Of a stretch of 64,000 bases of DNA, positions 40,915 through 49,238 are shown piece after piece; within the stretch, counting starts at the first letter, position 1; each line of letters begins with the position of its first letter. The stretch spans positions 62,001 through 126,000 of the forward strand of contig NZ_CABJFS010000006.1 in NCBI RefSeq assembly GCF_902364945.1. The letters are read 5' to 3'. The notes under the pieces are model-generated. The model was not told the DNA's origin. It was given only the letters and a program-made list of their open reading frames with translations, and did not search any database. This DNA is from Collinsella aerofaciens. Lineage in GTDB: Bacteria > Actinomycetota > Coriobacteriia > Coriobacteriales > Coriobacteriaceae. The translations under genes and the position numbers were made by a program.

Positions 40915-42120
40915 ATGCGTACGATCACCGAGTCCGAGTCCACCCCCAAGGCCGACGGCTTCTTTATGCCCGCCGAGTTCGCCCCGCAGGATCGCGTGTG
41001 GATGGGCTGGCCCCACCGCACCGACACCTGGGCCCACGGCGCCAAGCCTGCTCAGAAGCAGTATGCCGCCATCGCCAGCGCCATCTCCGAGTTCACCCCG
41101 GTCTATATGTGCGCCAACCAGGTCGACTATGCCAACTGCAAGGCCGTCTTCGAGAACGACGAGAACGTCACCGTTATCGAGATGACCACCGACGACGCCT
41201 GGTTCCGCGACACCGCCGCCACCTACGTCATCAACGGCAAGGGCGAGAAGCGCGCCAACCACTGGCACTTCAACGCCTACGGCGGCCTCGTCGACGGCCT
41301 GTACTTCCCGTGGGACAAGGACGAGCAGATCGCCCTCAAGATGGCTGAGCTCTCCGGCTGCCGTCGCTATCGTCCCGACGACATGATTCTCGAGGGCGGC
41401 TCCATCACCGTCGACGGCGAGGGCACCCTTGTCGTGACCGACCAGTGCCTGCTTTCCCCGGGCCGCACCTGCTCTGCGGTTCTGGAGGAGGAAGAGGATC
41501 CCGAGTCCATCTGGCCCAAGTTCCACAAGAAGTTTGAGCCCTGGAGCGAGGAGCTTCGCGCCTATATGGACGAGCACCTCAAGGATTACCTGGGCGTCGA
41601 GAAGGTCATCTGGGTCAAGGAGGGCATCGACCCCGAGGAGACCAACGGCCACATCGACGACGTCGCCACGTTCATCGCTCCGGGCGTCATGGCCTGCATC
41701 TGGACCGACGATCCCGAGTATCCGTTCTACGAGCAGTGCCACGCTGCCTACGAGACCCTCTCCAACGCCGTTGACGCCAAGGGCCGCAAGATGAAGGTCT
41801 ACAAGCTCTGCATGCCTGTGAACCCGCTGTTCATGGACCAGGCTTCCTGCGACACCATCGACGCCGACGAGAACGCCGAGCCGCGCGTTCCCGACGAGCC
41901 GCTGATCGCCTCCTACATGAACTACCTGGTCACCAACCACGGCGTTATCGTCCCGCAGTACGGCGACGAGAACGACCAGCTGGCCGTTGACACGCTCCAG
42001 AAGATCTATGACGAGGTCTGGGGCGAGGGCGTCTACAAGTGCATCGGCGTTCAGTCCGAGCAGGTCGTCTTCGGCGGCGGCAATATCCACTGCATTACCC
42101 AGCAGGAGCCCTCGGCGTAA
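40915..42120 (+). CDS. aguA: Agmatine deiminase, copy 1
   Basis: 401 residues. It hydrolyses agmatine to N-carbamoylputrescine and ammonia. Pentein-fold motifs: WPHRTDTW, DAWFRDTA near residue 95, NAYGGLVDGLYFPWDKD, the Glu/Asp region ILEGGSITVDGEGT near 158, the catalytic His in NGHIDDVATF near 245 and the catalytic Cys in GGGNIHCITQQ near 390. It carries an extra segment of about 25 residues near 180-210 (acidic LEEEEDPESIW) absent from the second copy. GGAGGAAA precedes ATG 40915; the longer frame upstream is rejected. Confidence 0.93.
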   Translation: MRTITESESTPKADGFFMPAEFAPQDRVWMGWPHRTDTWAHGAKPAQKQYAAIASAISEFTPVYMCANQVDYANCKAVFENDENVTVIEMTTDDAWFRDTAATYVINGKGEKRANHWHFNAYGGLVDGLYFPWDKDEQIALKMAELSGCRRYRPDDMILEGGSITVDGEGTLVVTDQCLLSPGRTCSAVLEEEEDPESIWPKFHKKFEPWSEELRAYMDEHLKDYLGVEKVIWVKEGIDPEETNGHIDDVATFIAPGVMACIWTDDPEYPFYEQCHAAYETLSNAVDAKGRKMKVYKLCMPVNPLFMDQASCDTIDADENAEPRVPDEPLIASYMNYLVTNHGVIVPQYGDENDQLAVDTLQKIYDEVWGEGVYKCIGVQSEQVVFGGGNIHCITQQEPSA

Positions 42121-42209
42121 CTCAGGCACGCCACCTTGGCGTTCACTCGTCGCTTACGTAGCGTCAGTACGCTACGCTCCTCGTTCGCGCCAATCTGGCG
42201 CACCTGAGC
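42121..42209 (+). terminator. Long hairpin after aguA
   Basis: CTCAGGCACGCCA..TTGGCG pairs with CGCCAA..TGGCGCACCTGAG, with an inner GTAGCGTCAGTACGCTAC stem. No strong T run. Confidence 0.5.
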
Positions 42210-42347
42210 ACGCCGAGTAAACGTCTGACTTTCCGAGCCGTGATGCTTCGGGAACCCAGCCGATCAATCGGACGGTCGGTGAATCGGACCATCTCGGGGC
42301 ATTGATGGTCGGTTTATTCGATGTCTTGGTCGGTTGGGTTTTTCTTT

Positions 42348-42388
42348 GGGCACTCCGTTGCCTCCACTTCGGAGTGCCCTTTTCTTTG
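42348..42388 (+). terminator. Second terminator after aguA
   Basis: GGGCACTCCG and CGGAGTGCCC across 12 bases, followed by TTTTCTTT. Confidence 0.8.
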
Positions 42389-42395
42389 ATTGAGT

Positions 42396-42464
42396 ACGCG
42401 TCTGGCCTGGGATTTTTTGCGGGTTAGGCCAATTGTTCGCTTGAATTTCCCAGGTCAGACGCGT
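42396..42464. repeat. 17-bp inverted repeat pair
   Basis: ACGCGTCTGGCCTGGGA (42396-42412) pairs with 42448-42464, one mismatch. The loop holds TTTTTTGCGGGTTAGGCC. Confidence 0.6.
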
Positions 42465-42519
42465 CTTCAATTGCCGAAAGTTATCGGTCGTGAACGCGGC
42501 CGTTTTGATCGGAGTATCT

Positions 42520-42702
42520 ATGTACCAGCGTATCGTTATCTACACGCGCCTGTTCCGCGAGCGTTGGTCCAACAAATGCATCCTCTCCTCTCTCTGGGAT
42601 GGCACCTGCACCGGTGACGCGGCCTGCAACCCTACCTTGGGCTGCGCCTTCGGTACAGATGCCATCCTTTTTGCTGTAGGGGGCGCGCGCCATGGCAGGT
42701 AA
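42520..42702 (+). CDS. Possible 60-residue leader ORF before permease 2
   Basis: Uncertain. ATG 42520 has GGAG six bases upstream, and the frame overlaps the permease start by 11 bases, as coupled leaders do. The product has five cysteines (KCILSS, TCTGDAACNPTLGC) and no recognised family. A TCGTGAACGCGG motif lies at 42488-42499. It may be a coincidental frame in a structured leader. Confidence 0.25.
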   Translation: MYQRIVIYTRLFRERWSNKCILSSLWDGTCTGDAACNPTLGCAFGTDAILFAVGGARHGR

Positions 42703-44101
42703 AAAGTTCTCCCTGATCGAGGTCATCCTTTCGGTTATCTGCGTCGTGTTTACCATCGAGGCGGCGGCTCCGGCATCTGCCATGGGTAACGTACAGTTCT
42801 TCTGGTGGATTTTCCTTATCATTACGTTTTTGCTTCCCTATGGTCTGGTGGTGGCCGAGCTGGGTACGGCGTTTGATTCCGAGGGCGGCCTGTACGATTG
42901 GGTTCGCTTGGGCCTGGGCGACCGTTGGGGCGCCCGTTGCTCTTGGTGCTACTGGGTTAACTTTCCGCTGTGGGTGGCAAGTATCGCCTGCATGTTCCCC
43001 AGTGTCATTAATGCGGTGTGGGGTATCGAGTTTTCACTCGGGATCCGAATTGCCATCGAGATTGCCTTTGTGTGGGGCGTCACGGTCATGGCAATGCAGC
43101 CGGTGGCGGAGGCCGATTGGGTTATGGACGGCGGCGCCGTCATCAAGGTGCTCATTACCGCTGCGGTGGGAATCGTCGGCATTTGGTTTGCCTGCAATAA
43201 CGGCTTTGCCAACGACATGTCGTTTAAGACCTTCATTCCAGATCTGGGCGACACCAATTCGTTGACGTACCTATCGATTATCCTGTTCAACTTTATGGGC
43301 TTCGAAGTGGTCGCGACCTTTGCCAGCACGATGAAGAACCCGTCGCGTGATATCCCCAAGGCGGTTATTGCCGGTGGCGTGGCCATTGCGGCGATCTACA
43401 TCATCTGTGGCATTGGCATTGGAGCCGCGGTTCCCACCGAGCAGCTTTCACTCGATTCGGGCATTGTGGACGCAGTCGCCGCTATGGTGGGGCGCACCCA
43501 CCCGCTGACGATGGTCGTGGGCGTGGCCTTTTTGGTGACGCTGTTCGCCAATATGATCTGCTGGAGCTTTGGCGTCAACAACGTAGCGAGCTATGCCGCA
43601 CGTCACGGCAACATGCCGCGCCCCTTTGCGCTGGTGTCCAAAAAGACCGGCATGCCCAACGGCTCGGCGCTCATTAACGGCTGTTTTGCCAGTCTGGTGC
43701 TGCTGCTCCAGATTCCGCTGGGTGAGGGTTCCGACGTCTTTTGGGTCTTCTTCTCGATGAACGTCGTCTTTCTGCTCATGAGCTATATTCCCATGTTCCC
43801 AGCGTTTTGGCGTCTGCGCAAGCACGATAATCGCTCGCGTGTGTTCCGTGCGCCTTTCGAGGGCAAGGTGCTCGCGGTGGCGCTTGCGATTCCCGTGGTG
43901 GAGCTCGTGCTTTCGATTGTTGCTACGATTGTGCCGCTCAACAGCTCACCTGCCGAGATGGCAAAGTTGCCGATTCTCGCGGGCGTAGTGATTGGCCTGT
44001 TATTGGGCGAGGTTTCGCGCCTCATATCGCGCCGCGGCCGCAGCATCGACAATCCCGGCGTTGGCGCAAGGGGGACAGGTCGCTTTGCACCAAAACAGTA
44101 G
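42692..44101 (+). CDS. APC-family permease, second aguD-like copy
   Basis: 469 residues with about 12 helices, paralogous to the permease at 39108: FFWWIFLIITFLLPYGLVVAELGTAF, FNFMGFEVVATFASTMKNPSRDIPKA and ANMICWSFGVNNVASYAARHGNMPR. The likely substrate is agmatine, putrescine or a related amine or amino acid. The last dozen residues (GARGTGRFAPKQ) are encoded by a sequence with GGGGACAGGTC, the loop motif of intergenic palindromes, so the tail may have been added or replaced by such a repeat. Start at ATG 42692 has a weak GGGGGC ribosome site. Confidence 0.83.
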   Translation: MAGKKFSLIEVILSVICVVFTIEAAAPASAMGNVQFFWWIFLIITFLLPYGLVVAELGTAFDSEGGLYDWVRLGLGDRWGARCSWCYWVNFPLWVASIACMFPSVINAVWGIEFSLGIRIAIEIAFVWGVTVMAMQPVAEADWVMDGGAVIKVLITAAVGIVGIWFACNNGFANDMSFKTFIPDLGDTNSLTYLSIILFNFMGFEVVATFASTMKNPSRDIPKAVIAGGVAIAAIYIICGIGIGAAVPTEQLSLDSGIVDAVAAMVGRTHPLTMVVGVAFLVTLFANMICWSFGVNNVASYAARHGNMPRPFALVSKKTGMPNGSALINGCFASLVLLLQIPLGEGSDVFWVFFSMNVVFLLMSYIPMFPAFWRLRKHDNRSRVFRAPFEGKVLAVALAIPVVELVLSIVATIVPLNSSPAEMAKLPILAGVVIGLLLGEVSRLISRRGRSIDNPGVGARGTGRFAPKQ

Positions 44102-44136
44102 CGCCGCGAGTTGTGCGGCGCTAGTTGCATCTTGGA

Positions 44137-44328
44137 TTACTGCTCACGCTGCTCGGGATCAGATGCGAGCTTGGGTGCAAAGTAGGGGACGTGGCCCAGG
44201 TAGGGGCAGCTGTCCGAACGCGCCTCAACGGCGCAGGGGACATCGTCGTAGGTCATGGAAGAACCGAGTCGGGTGATGGCCTTGGCGGCGGGCGCGACGA
44301 GCATCTTGAGCGGAGCGATCGGTGTCAT
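44137..44328 (-). CDS. Small protein, 63 residues, unknown
   Basis: Supported mainly by an excellent AAGGAGATG ribosome site before ATG 44328 and by its isolated place between two plus-strand genes. The product is MTPIAPLKMLVAPAAKA.. with two cysteines in YDDVPCAVEARSDSCPYLGH and a charged C-terminus. No family is recognised; the Cys/Tyr/His-rich centre could bind a metal or form a disulfide. A hairpin at 44100-44124 follows its stop. Confidence 0.6.
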   Translation of the reverse strand: MTPIAPLKMLVAPAAKAITRLGSSMTYDDVPCAVEARSDSCPYLGHVPYFAPKLASDPEQREQ

Positions 44329-44456
44329 GGCATCTCCTTTCATCGGTGAGACACAGCTTGTTTATCTAAACGATACAGTACGTTTAATCGGTGAGTCTAA
44401 TCTTGCGGCAAAGAATCTGTCAACATCCTCACAGCATCTAGACAGGGGAGGCGGGC

Positions 44457-45449
44457 ATGAGTTTCGCGTTCTATATCTACACCACGATTATCATGGGTGT
44501 GGCTCTGGTGACCAGTGCCGTGGCATTGGTGGTTTGGCTCATGACGCGCCGTCGCGACAGCCTCGTGGCCGCGGCGGGTTTTTTGCTCTATATGCTCGAT
44601 ATGTCGGTCATCTTTTTTGACGAGTACAATCGGCTCAAATACGACTACGCCGTTACCTTTAGCGAGCCGCTGCAGCACCCCTTGCTGCGCTGCGTGCTTG
44701 GTATTGCCATCTATGCCTGCGTGGTGCTATGGATGTTTGCGCGCTTGCGCAAAAGGCCGACGTCGCGCATGCTCGGACTTGCTATCGTGCCGTTTTCAAT
44801 CTTGCAATTGCTGCTGGTGCCTCGCAGCGGTGCTGCCGGAGAGATGCAGCAGTATCTCTTTTGGCTCACGCGTGACCTGGGCAATGTAGGATGTCTTGCC
44901 TATGCCGCCTGGCATTACCGGCACAGGGCCACGCGTGTTGAGAAACTCGACCTCGACCGCTCAAAGCTCTTTTGGAAGGTGGCACTCGTTCTTGCGTTTT
45001 GCGTAATCGCCGAGGACACCTACATGATTTTGCTCTGCCGCCCCGACTCTCAAAACCCCGTCATCAGCCTCTTTTTGTGGTATCTGTCCGAGCGCAATAT
45101 CTCCGAAAACGTGCTGCTCGTGGTATGTGCGGTCCAACTCTTTTGCCAGTTTAGCCATATCCTGCGTGTGTATGCCCGTCATCCGCGTGCCGATGAGGAC
45201 GTGGCGGCCCAGAGCGCAAGCTCTGGGGACGACCTCGCATCGCGTGTGGTGATCTATGCCGATGCCCACAAGCTGTCGCGACGTGAGCAGGAAGTGCTCA
45301 CGCTGGTGCTGAAGGGCAACGACGCCCAAAACATCGCCAGCGAGTTGGTCATCAGCCCTGGCACGGTCAAGGCACACTTGCATCGCATCTACGTTAAAAG
45401 CGGCGTCTCCAACCGAGATGACCTCATAGATGCCTTTTGGCGTTCCTAG
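44457..45449 (+). CDS. Membrane-embedded LuxR-type regulator B
   Basis: 330 residues, same architecture as the protein at 36606: about seven helices in residues 1-235, then an acidic linker and a LuxR HTH (about 272-320) with LSRREQEVLTLVLKGNDAQNIASEL and GTVKAHLHRIYVKSGV. It keeps IFFDEY near residue 53, IAEDTY near 186 and YLSERNISEN at 209-218. No phospho-receiver domain, so it is probably a one-step membrane sensor. It lies between permease 2 and the amidohydrolase; a TAAACCTGCAGGTA site follows. AGGGGAGGC precedes ATG 44457. Confidence 0.85.
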   Translation: MSFAFYIYTTIIMGVALVTSAVALVVWLMTRRRDSLVAAAGFLLYMLDMSVIFFDEYNRLKYDYAVTFSEPLQHPLLRCVLGIAIYACVVLWMFARLRKRPTSRMLGLAIVPFSILQLLLVPRSGAAGEMQQYLFWLTRDLGNVGCLAYAAWHYRHRATRVEKLDLDRSKLFWKVALVLAFCVIAEDTYMILLCRPDSQNPVISLFLWYLSERNISENVLLVVCAVQLFCQFSHILRVYARHPRADEDVAAQSASSGDDLASRVVIYADAHKLSRREQEVLTLVLKGNDAQNIASELVISPGTVKAHLHRIYVKSGVSNRDDLIDAFWRS

Positions 45450-45531
45450 TCCTATTCTTTCTTGCATGCGGGTCTTGCCGTGTGGGCGGGCACGCCGTTG
45501 GGCGTAATGACGCGGTAATAATCTCAGACAA

Positions 45532-45545
45532 TAAACCTGCAGGTA
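45532..45545. promoter_or_regulatory. TAAACCTGCAGGTA motif before amidohydrolase
   Basis: Matches 37730-37743 at 13 of 14 bases on the opposite strand; a second TAAACCTGC follows at 45551-45559. Confidence 0.4.
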
Positions 45546-45764
45546 AAGCGTGTAAACCTGCTTAAACTGACCGTTTGCGGTCCCTGGCCTTGGCACGGAT
45601 TTGCCCCTGTGTATCAATGGGTGTAGCGCGAAGCCGCGGACGTGGGACAGACGTCCGAGCACGGCTTGTAGGCACGCGCCGATGCGGGAGCGCTACGCTC
45701 CCAACCGAGTGCCCACGCGGGCGGTGCGTCCGCGTTGCAACCAAAGATGCCTGAGGAGGCTCAC

Positions 45765-47393
45765 ATGGACAAGGCTGATGTAGTTATCAAGAGCAACGCC
45801 GTCTTTACCGGCGATGGGCTCGAGCCGTTTAAGGGCGGCGTTGCCGTGCGCGGTGATAAGATTGTTGCCTGCGGTGACGATGCTCACCTGGCACCGTTTA
45901 TCGGTCCCGATACCGAGGTGCGCGACTTTGGCGACCAGCTCGTCATGCCCGGCCTGATCGACTCGCACACGCATTTTGCCCAGGGCGCGTTTATGACCGA
46001 CCCCGATTTTGCCGTCAACCTCATTGACTGCACCAGTTTTGAGATGGCGATGGAACGTGTCGTGGCGTTTGCGGCCGACCATCCCGATAACGAGTGGATT
46101 CTGGGCTGCCAGATTATCCAGTTCCAGTGGGATGTCCCCGAGATGCCCACGGCCGCGATGATCGATGAGTACATCTCCGACCGCCCGGTCTTTCTGCAGC
46201 AGGTTGACTTGCATACCTTTAGCGCCAATACCTGCGCCATCAACAAGGTGGGAGTAACTTCGCAGACGCCCGATCCCGCAGGCGGCAAGATCCTTAAGGA
46301 TGCCGAGGGCAATCTGACGGGCGTGTTTTCCAACAACGCCGGCGCCTTCTTTATGGACGAGGTCTACGACCCAGCGCCCGAGGTTGTTGACGCGTCGTTT
46401 GCAAAAACCGCCCGGCGCGCCAATGCCCTGGGAATCACTACGGTCGGCATGGTCAATCCTACGTTTGTGAGCATGGAAAACCCGTATGCGGTGTTGGCAG
46501 GTCTTAATGCCAAGGGCGACTTGCCGCTGCGCGTGTTCCTGTACACCGACCTGTTCGAAAACGAGTCCTTGACGCTCGAGCAGATCAAGGAGAAATACGC
46601 CTTCCCGGGTACGCAGGTGGAGTGGCACGGCTTTAAGCAGTTCCTTGATGGTGTGTGCTCCGACCATACCGCCTGGATGCTTGAACCCTATAGCAACGCA
46701 CCCGACACCTGTGGTGAGCCCGCGGAGGAGCCGGAGCGCATCCGTGCTGCCATCCTGAGGGCGCAGGAATGGGGCGTTGACACGCGCATCCATGCAATCG
46801 GCGATCGCTCGGTGCGTTTTGTGCTCGATTGCTTTGAGGAGGGCGAGCGCTTGCATGGCAAGCGGGATTGTCGCCACTCCATGGAGCACAACGAGACGGT
46901 TCAACCCGAGGATATGCCGCGTTATGCCGAGCTCGGCGTCTGCCCCGGCATGCAGCCGTGGCACATGCTGCTCGATATGCCCGATCTCGCCAAGGACGAT
47001 GCCGTGGGTCCCGAGCGTGCCGCGCTTTCGTGGCCCCTGCATAGCCTGCTTGCCAGCGGAGCCGTGGTGCACCTGGGCAGTGACTTCCCCGTTGTGGGCT
47101 TGGAGCCCATGGAGGAGGTGTACGGCGCGGTCTTCCGCATGCTCGAGGACGGCTCCAACCCTGAGGGCTGGTTCCCCCAGGAGCGCATTACCATGGCCGA
47201 GGCTCTGCGCGCCTACACCTATGGCAGCGCCTACGCCATGCATGCCGAGGACCGCATCGGCACGCTCGCGTGCGGCAAGCAGGCAGATATCTGCGTGTTC
47301 GACCGCAACCTCTTTGACTGCGAACCGGCTGAGGTCCTCGAGGCCACGGCGTCTCTCACGATGATTGCCGGCAAGGTGGTCTACGAGGCCTAG
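45765..47393 (+). CDS. Amidohydrolase family 3 protein (YtcJ-like)
   Basis: 542 residues. Metal-dependent hydrolase features: VVIKSNAVFTGDG, the metal motif LIDSHTHFAQGAF near residue 68, VFLQQVDLHTFSANT near 150, HAIGDRSVRFVLDCFE near 345, the CRHSMEHNE histidine near 372, and LGSDFPV near 445, ending with GTLACGKQADICVFD. Members act on cyclic or N-acyl amide bonds; the substrate here is unknown, perhaps a nitrogenous compound given the agmatine neighbours and the MATE exporter 92 bases downstream. GAGGAGG precedes ATG 45765. A structured GC-rich 315-base gap precedes it. Confidence 0.85.
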   Translation: MDKADVVIKSNAVFTGDGLEPFKGGVAVRGDKIVACGDDAHLAPFIGPDTEVRDFGDQLVMPGLIDSHTHFAQGAFMTDPDFAVNLIDCTSFEMAMERVVAFAADHPDNEWILGCQIIQFQWDVPEMPTAAMIDEYISDRPVFLQQVDLHTFSANTCAINKVGVTSQTPDPAGGKILKDAEGNLTGVFSNNAGAFFMDEVYDPAPEVVDASFAKTARRANALGITTVGMVNPTFVSMENPYAVLAGLNAKGDLPLRVFLYTDLFENESLTLEQIKEKYAFPGTQVEWHGFKQFLDGVCSDHTAWMLEPYSNAPDTCGEPAEEPERIRAAILRAQEWGVDTRIHAIGDRSVRFVLDCFEEGERLHGKRDCRHSMEHNETVQPEDMPRYAELGVCPGMQPWHMLLDMPDLAKDDAVGPERAALSWPLHSLLASGAVVHLGSDFPVVGLEPMEEVYGAVFRMLEDGSNPEGWFPQERITMAEALRAYTYGSAYAMHAEDRIGTLACGKQADICVFDRNLFDCEPAEVLEATASLTMIAGKVVYEA

Positions 47394-47485
47394 CGGGGCT
47401 GCTGCATCGCTGGGCGGTGCCACAGCCTGTGCGTGCCGCCCATCCATCCATCCATTCATCAATCTCTCATGGAAAGGGGAGAACA

Positions 47486-48862
47486 ATGGCAGAAGAAACA
47501 ACCGCCGCTGTTGAGGAGGAGCGTGAGCTTGCCTCGCAGCCGATTCCCGGCCTGGTGCGCAAGTACACCATCATCACCGGCCAGGGTATGCTTGCCCAAA
47601 TCATCATGGTGGTCCTGGAGGGCCTTGTCATGGGCTGGGGCTTGGGTGCCCACGGCCTGGCATGTGTCTCGATCATCATGTCGGTCGAGTACATTAACCT
47701 GGCCTTTGGTAACCTGTTTGGCACCGGCGTGCCCGCCGTGGTGGGCAACCTTTTGGGTGCCGGCGACATTAAGGGCGCCAGCAAGGCGTTTAGCCAGGGC
47801 TTTTGGCTTACCACGATTGTGAGTGTGCTGCTTGCTGTGGTGATGGCTGTGTTTACCGAGCCCATCTGCGCATTCTTCGGTGCCACGCCCGACATCATGG
47901 CCGATACCGTTGCCGGCGTGCGCACCTTCTCCGTGCTGCTGCCGCTCACGGTCATTGGTCAGATGGTCACCGCCGTCATGCGTGTGGACGAGAAGGTTCA
48001 GATCCAGGCCAACCTCATGACCGTGTCTGCCATCGTCGCTATCTGCTGGCTTGCGCTTTCCACGTTTGTACTCAAGCTTGGCGTTATGGGAGCTGGCGTG
48101 TACTACGGTCTTTCCATCGGTATCTGGGCCATCGGTATCTTCTGGTTCATCGGTGGTAAGAAGTCGCAGCTCCAGATCAGCGCCGCCGACCTCAAACTCG
48201 ACATGGCCATCTGCGGCCAGATCATCAAGATTGGTTTCCCGTTCTTTTTGGTGCAAGCTGCCACGTTCATCTTCAACACCGTTGCCAACTCGTTGCTTGG
48301 CCAGCTCGGCGGCGACATGGGTTCGCTCTACATCGCGGCCTTTGGTGTGATCAACGGCTATATCCTCTACATAACCATGATGGTCGCCCAGTGCTTCTCG
48401 TACGGCCTGCAGCCCATTGCCGCCTTCAACGCCGGCGCCAAGGCGTGGACGCGCCTCAAGGAAACGCTCTCTTGCACGCTTAAGTACCAGGTCGTGACGC
48501 TTGCTGCGGTGTCTGCTGTGCTATGGGTGGCCGCAACGCCGGTCTGCGCCTTTTTTGCTGGTAGCGACCCGGCGCTCGTCGAGGTTGCCGCCACCGCCAC
48601 GCGCATCGTTATCCTGGCCGTGGCCCTGGGCTATCTTGCCATGACCATGTCGATGTACTTCCAGGCGGTTGAGAAGGTGGGTATCGCCACGTTCACCGGT
48701 CTGCTTCGCTACGTGATCTGCTCCGTGCCGCTTATGTACCTGCTTGGCAACATGATGGGCGTTCAGGGTGTCTGGTTTGCCTTGGTGGCGGCTGACGCCA
48801 TCACTGGTCTTATCTCCATCGCCCTCGCCGTCCGCGAATCTAAGCGACTTGCCACGCTCTAG
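47486..48862 (+). CDS. MATE-family efflux transporter
   Basis: 458 residues, twelve helices in two six-helix bundles, with the MATE features FGTGVPAVVGNLLGAGD in the first half and SYGLQPIAAFNAGAKAWTRLKET in the second. It would export a cationic compound by Na+ or H+ antiport. GGAAAGGGGAG precedes ATG 47486. It follows the amidohydrolase by 92 bases, likely in one operon, so export of a product of that enzyme is possible. A CCAT-type tetranucleotide run lies in the gap at about 47441-47457. Confidence 0.9.
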   Translation: MAEETTAAVEEERELASQPIPGLVRKYTIITGQGMLAQIIMVVLEGLVMGWGLGAHGLACVSIIMSVEYINLAFGNLFGTGVPAVVGNLLGAGDIKGASKAFSQGFWLTTIVSVLLAVVMAVFTEPICAFFGATPDIMADTVAGVRTFSVLLPLTVIGQMVTAVMRVDEKVQIQANLMTVSAIVAICWLALSTFVLKLGVMGAGVYYGLSIGIWAIGIFWFIGGKKSQLQISAADLKLDMAICGQIIKIGFPFFLVQAATFIFNTVANSLLGQLGGDMGSLYIAAFGVINGYILYITMMVAQCFSYGLQPIAAFNAGAKAWTRLKETLSCTLKYQVVTLAAVSAVLWVAATPVCAFFAGSDPALVEVAATATRIVILAVALGYLAMTMSMYFQAVEKVGIATFTGLLRYVICSVPLMYLLGNMMGVQGVWFALVAADAITGLISIALAVRESKRLATL

Positions 48863-48913
48863 ACTCGGACACGGCCGGCGCGCGATAGTCGAATAAGTCA
48901 ACTCGTCTGCAAG

Positions 48914-48955
48914 CCACCACAATGGGGACAGTTCCCATTGTGGTGGTTATTGTTA
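48914..48955. terminator. MATE gene terminator
   Basis: CCACCACAATGGGGA and TCCCATTGTGGTGG form a near-perfect stem with GGGGACAG in the apical part, followed by TTATTGTTATTT. Confidence 0.8.
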
Positions 48956-49125
48956 TTTAGGGTCCGAGATTTCGGTTCTATAAATAACGCTTCTGAACTG
49001 GGCTACTATAAGATTGTGGAAAACACTACTACAAGATTATGGTAATTACCGAGGACCTTTTATTAGATTTCATCCCTTTAGGGCCTCAGGTTTTTCTGCA
49101 AACAAAGGCTGCATGTTGATATCCG

Positions 49126-49169
49126 CTTGGCCGATAACAGTTGGTCAACATCATCTGTTATCGGCCAAG
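49126..49169. repeat. 15-bp perfect inverted repeat
   Basis: CTTGGCCGATAACAG and CTGTTATCGGCCAAG across 14 bases, in the gap 48956-49238 that holds no gene. Possible terminator for the minus-strand LuxR gene. Confidence 0.55.
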
Positions 49170-49238
49170 TCATTTACAACTGGCTCGTCCGCCGTTTGTA
49201 AACCAAAGTGGATCCATGCCGTCCCGAGGGGGAGTGCA

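Noticed and set aside
47441..47457. CCAT tetranucleotide run as a phase-variation switch for the MATE gene
   Set aside because: Only about four units, outside the coding frame, too short to call.
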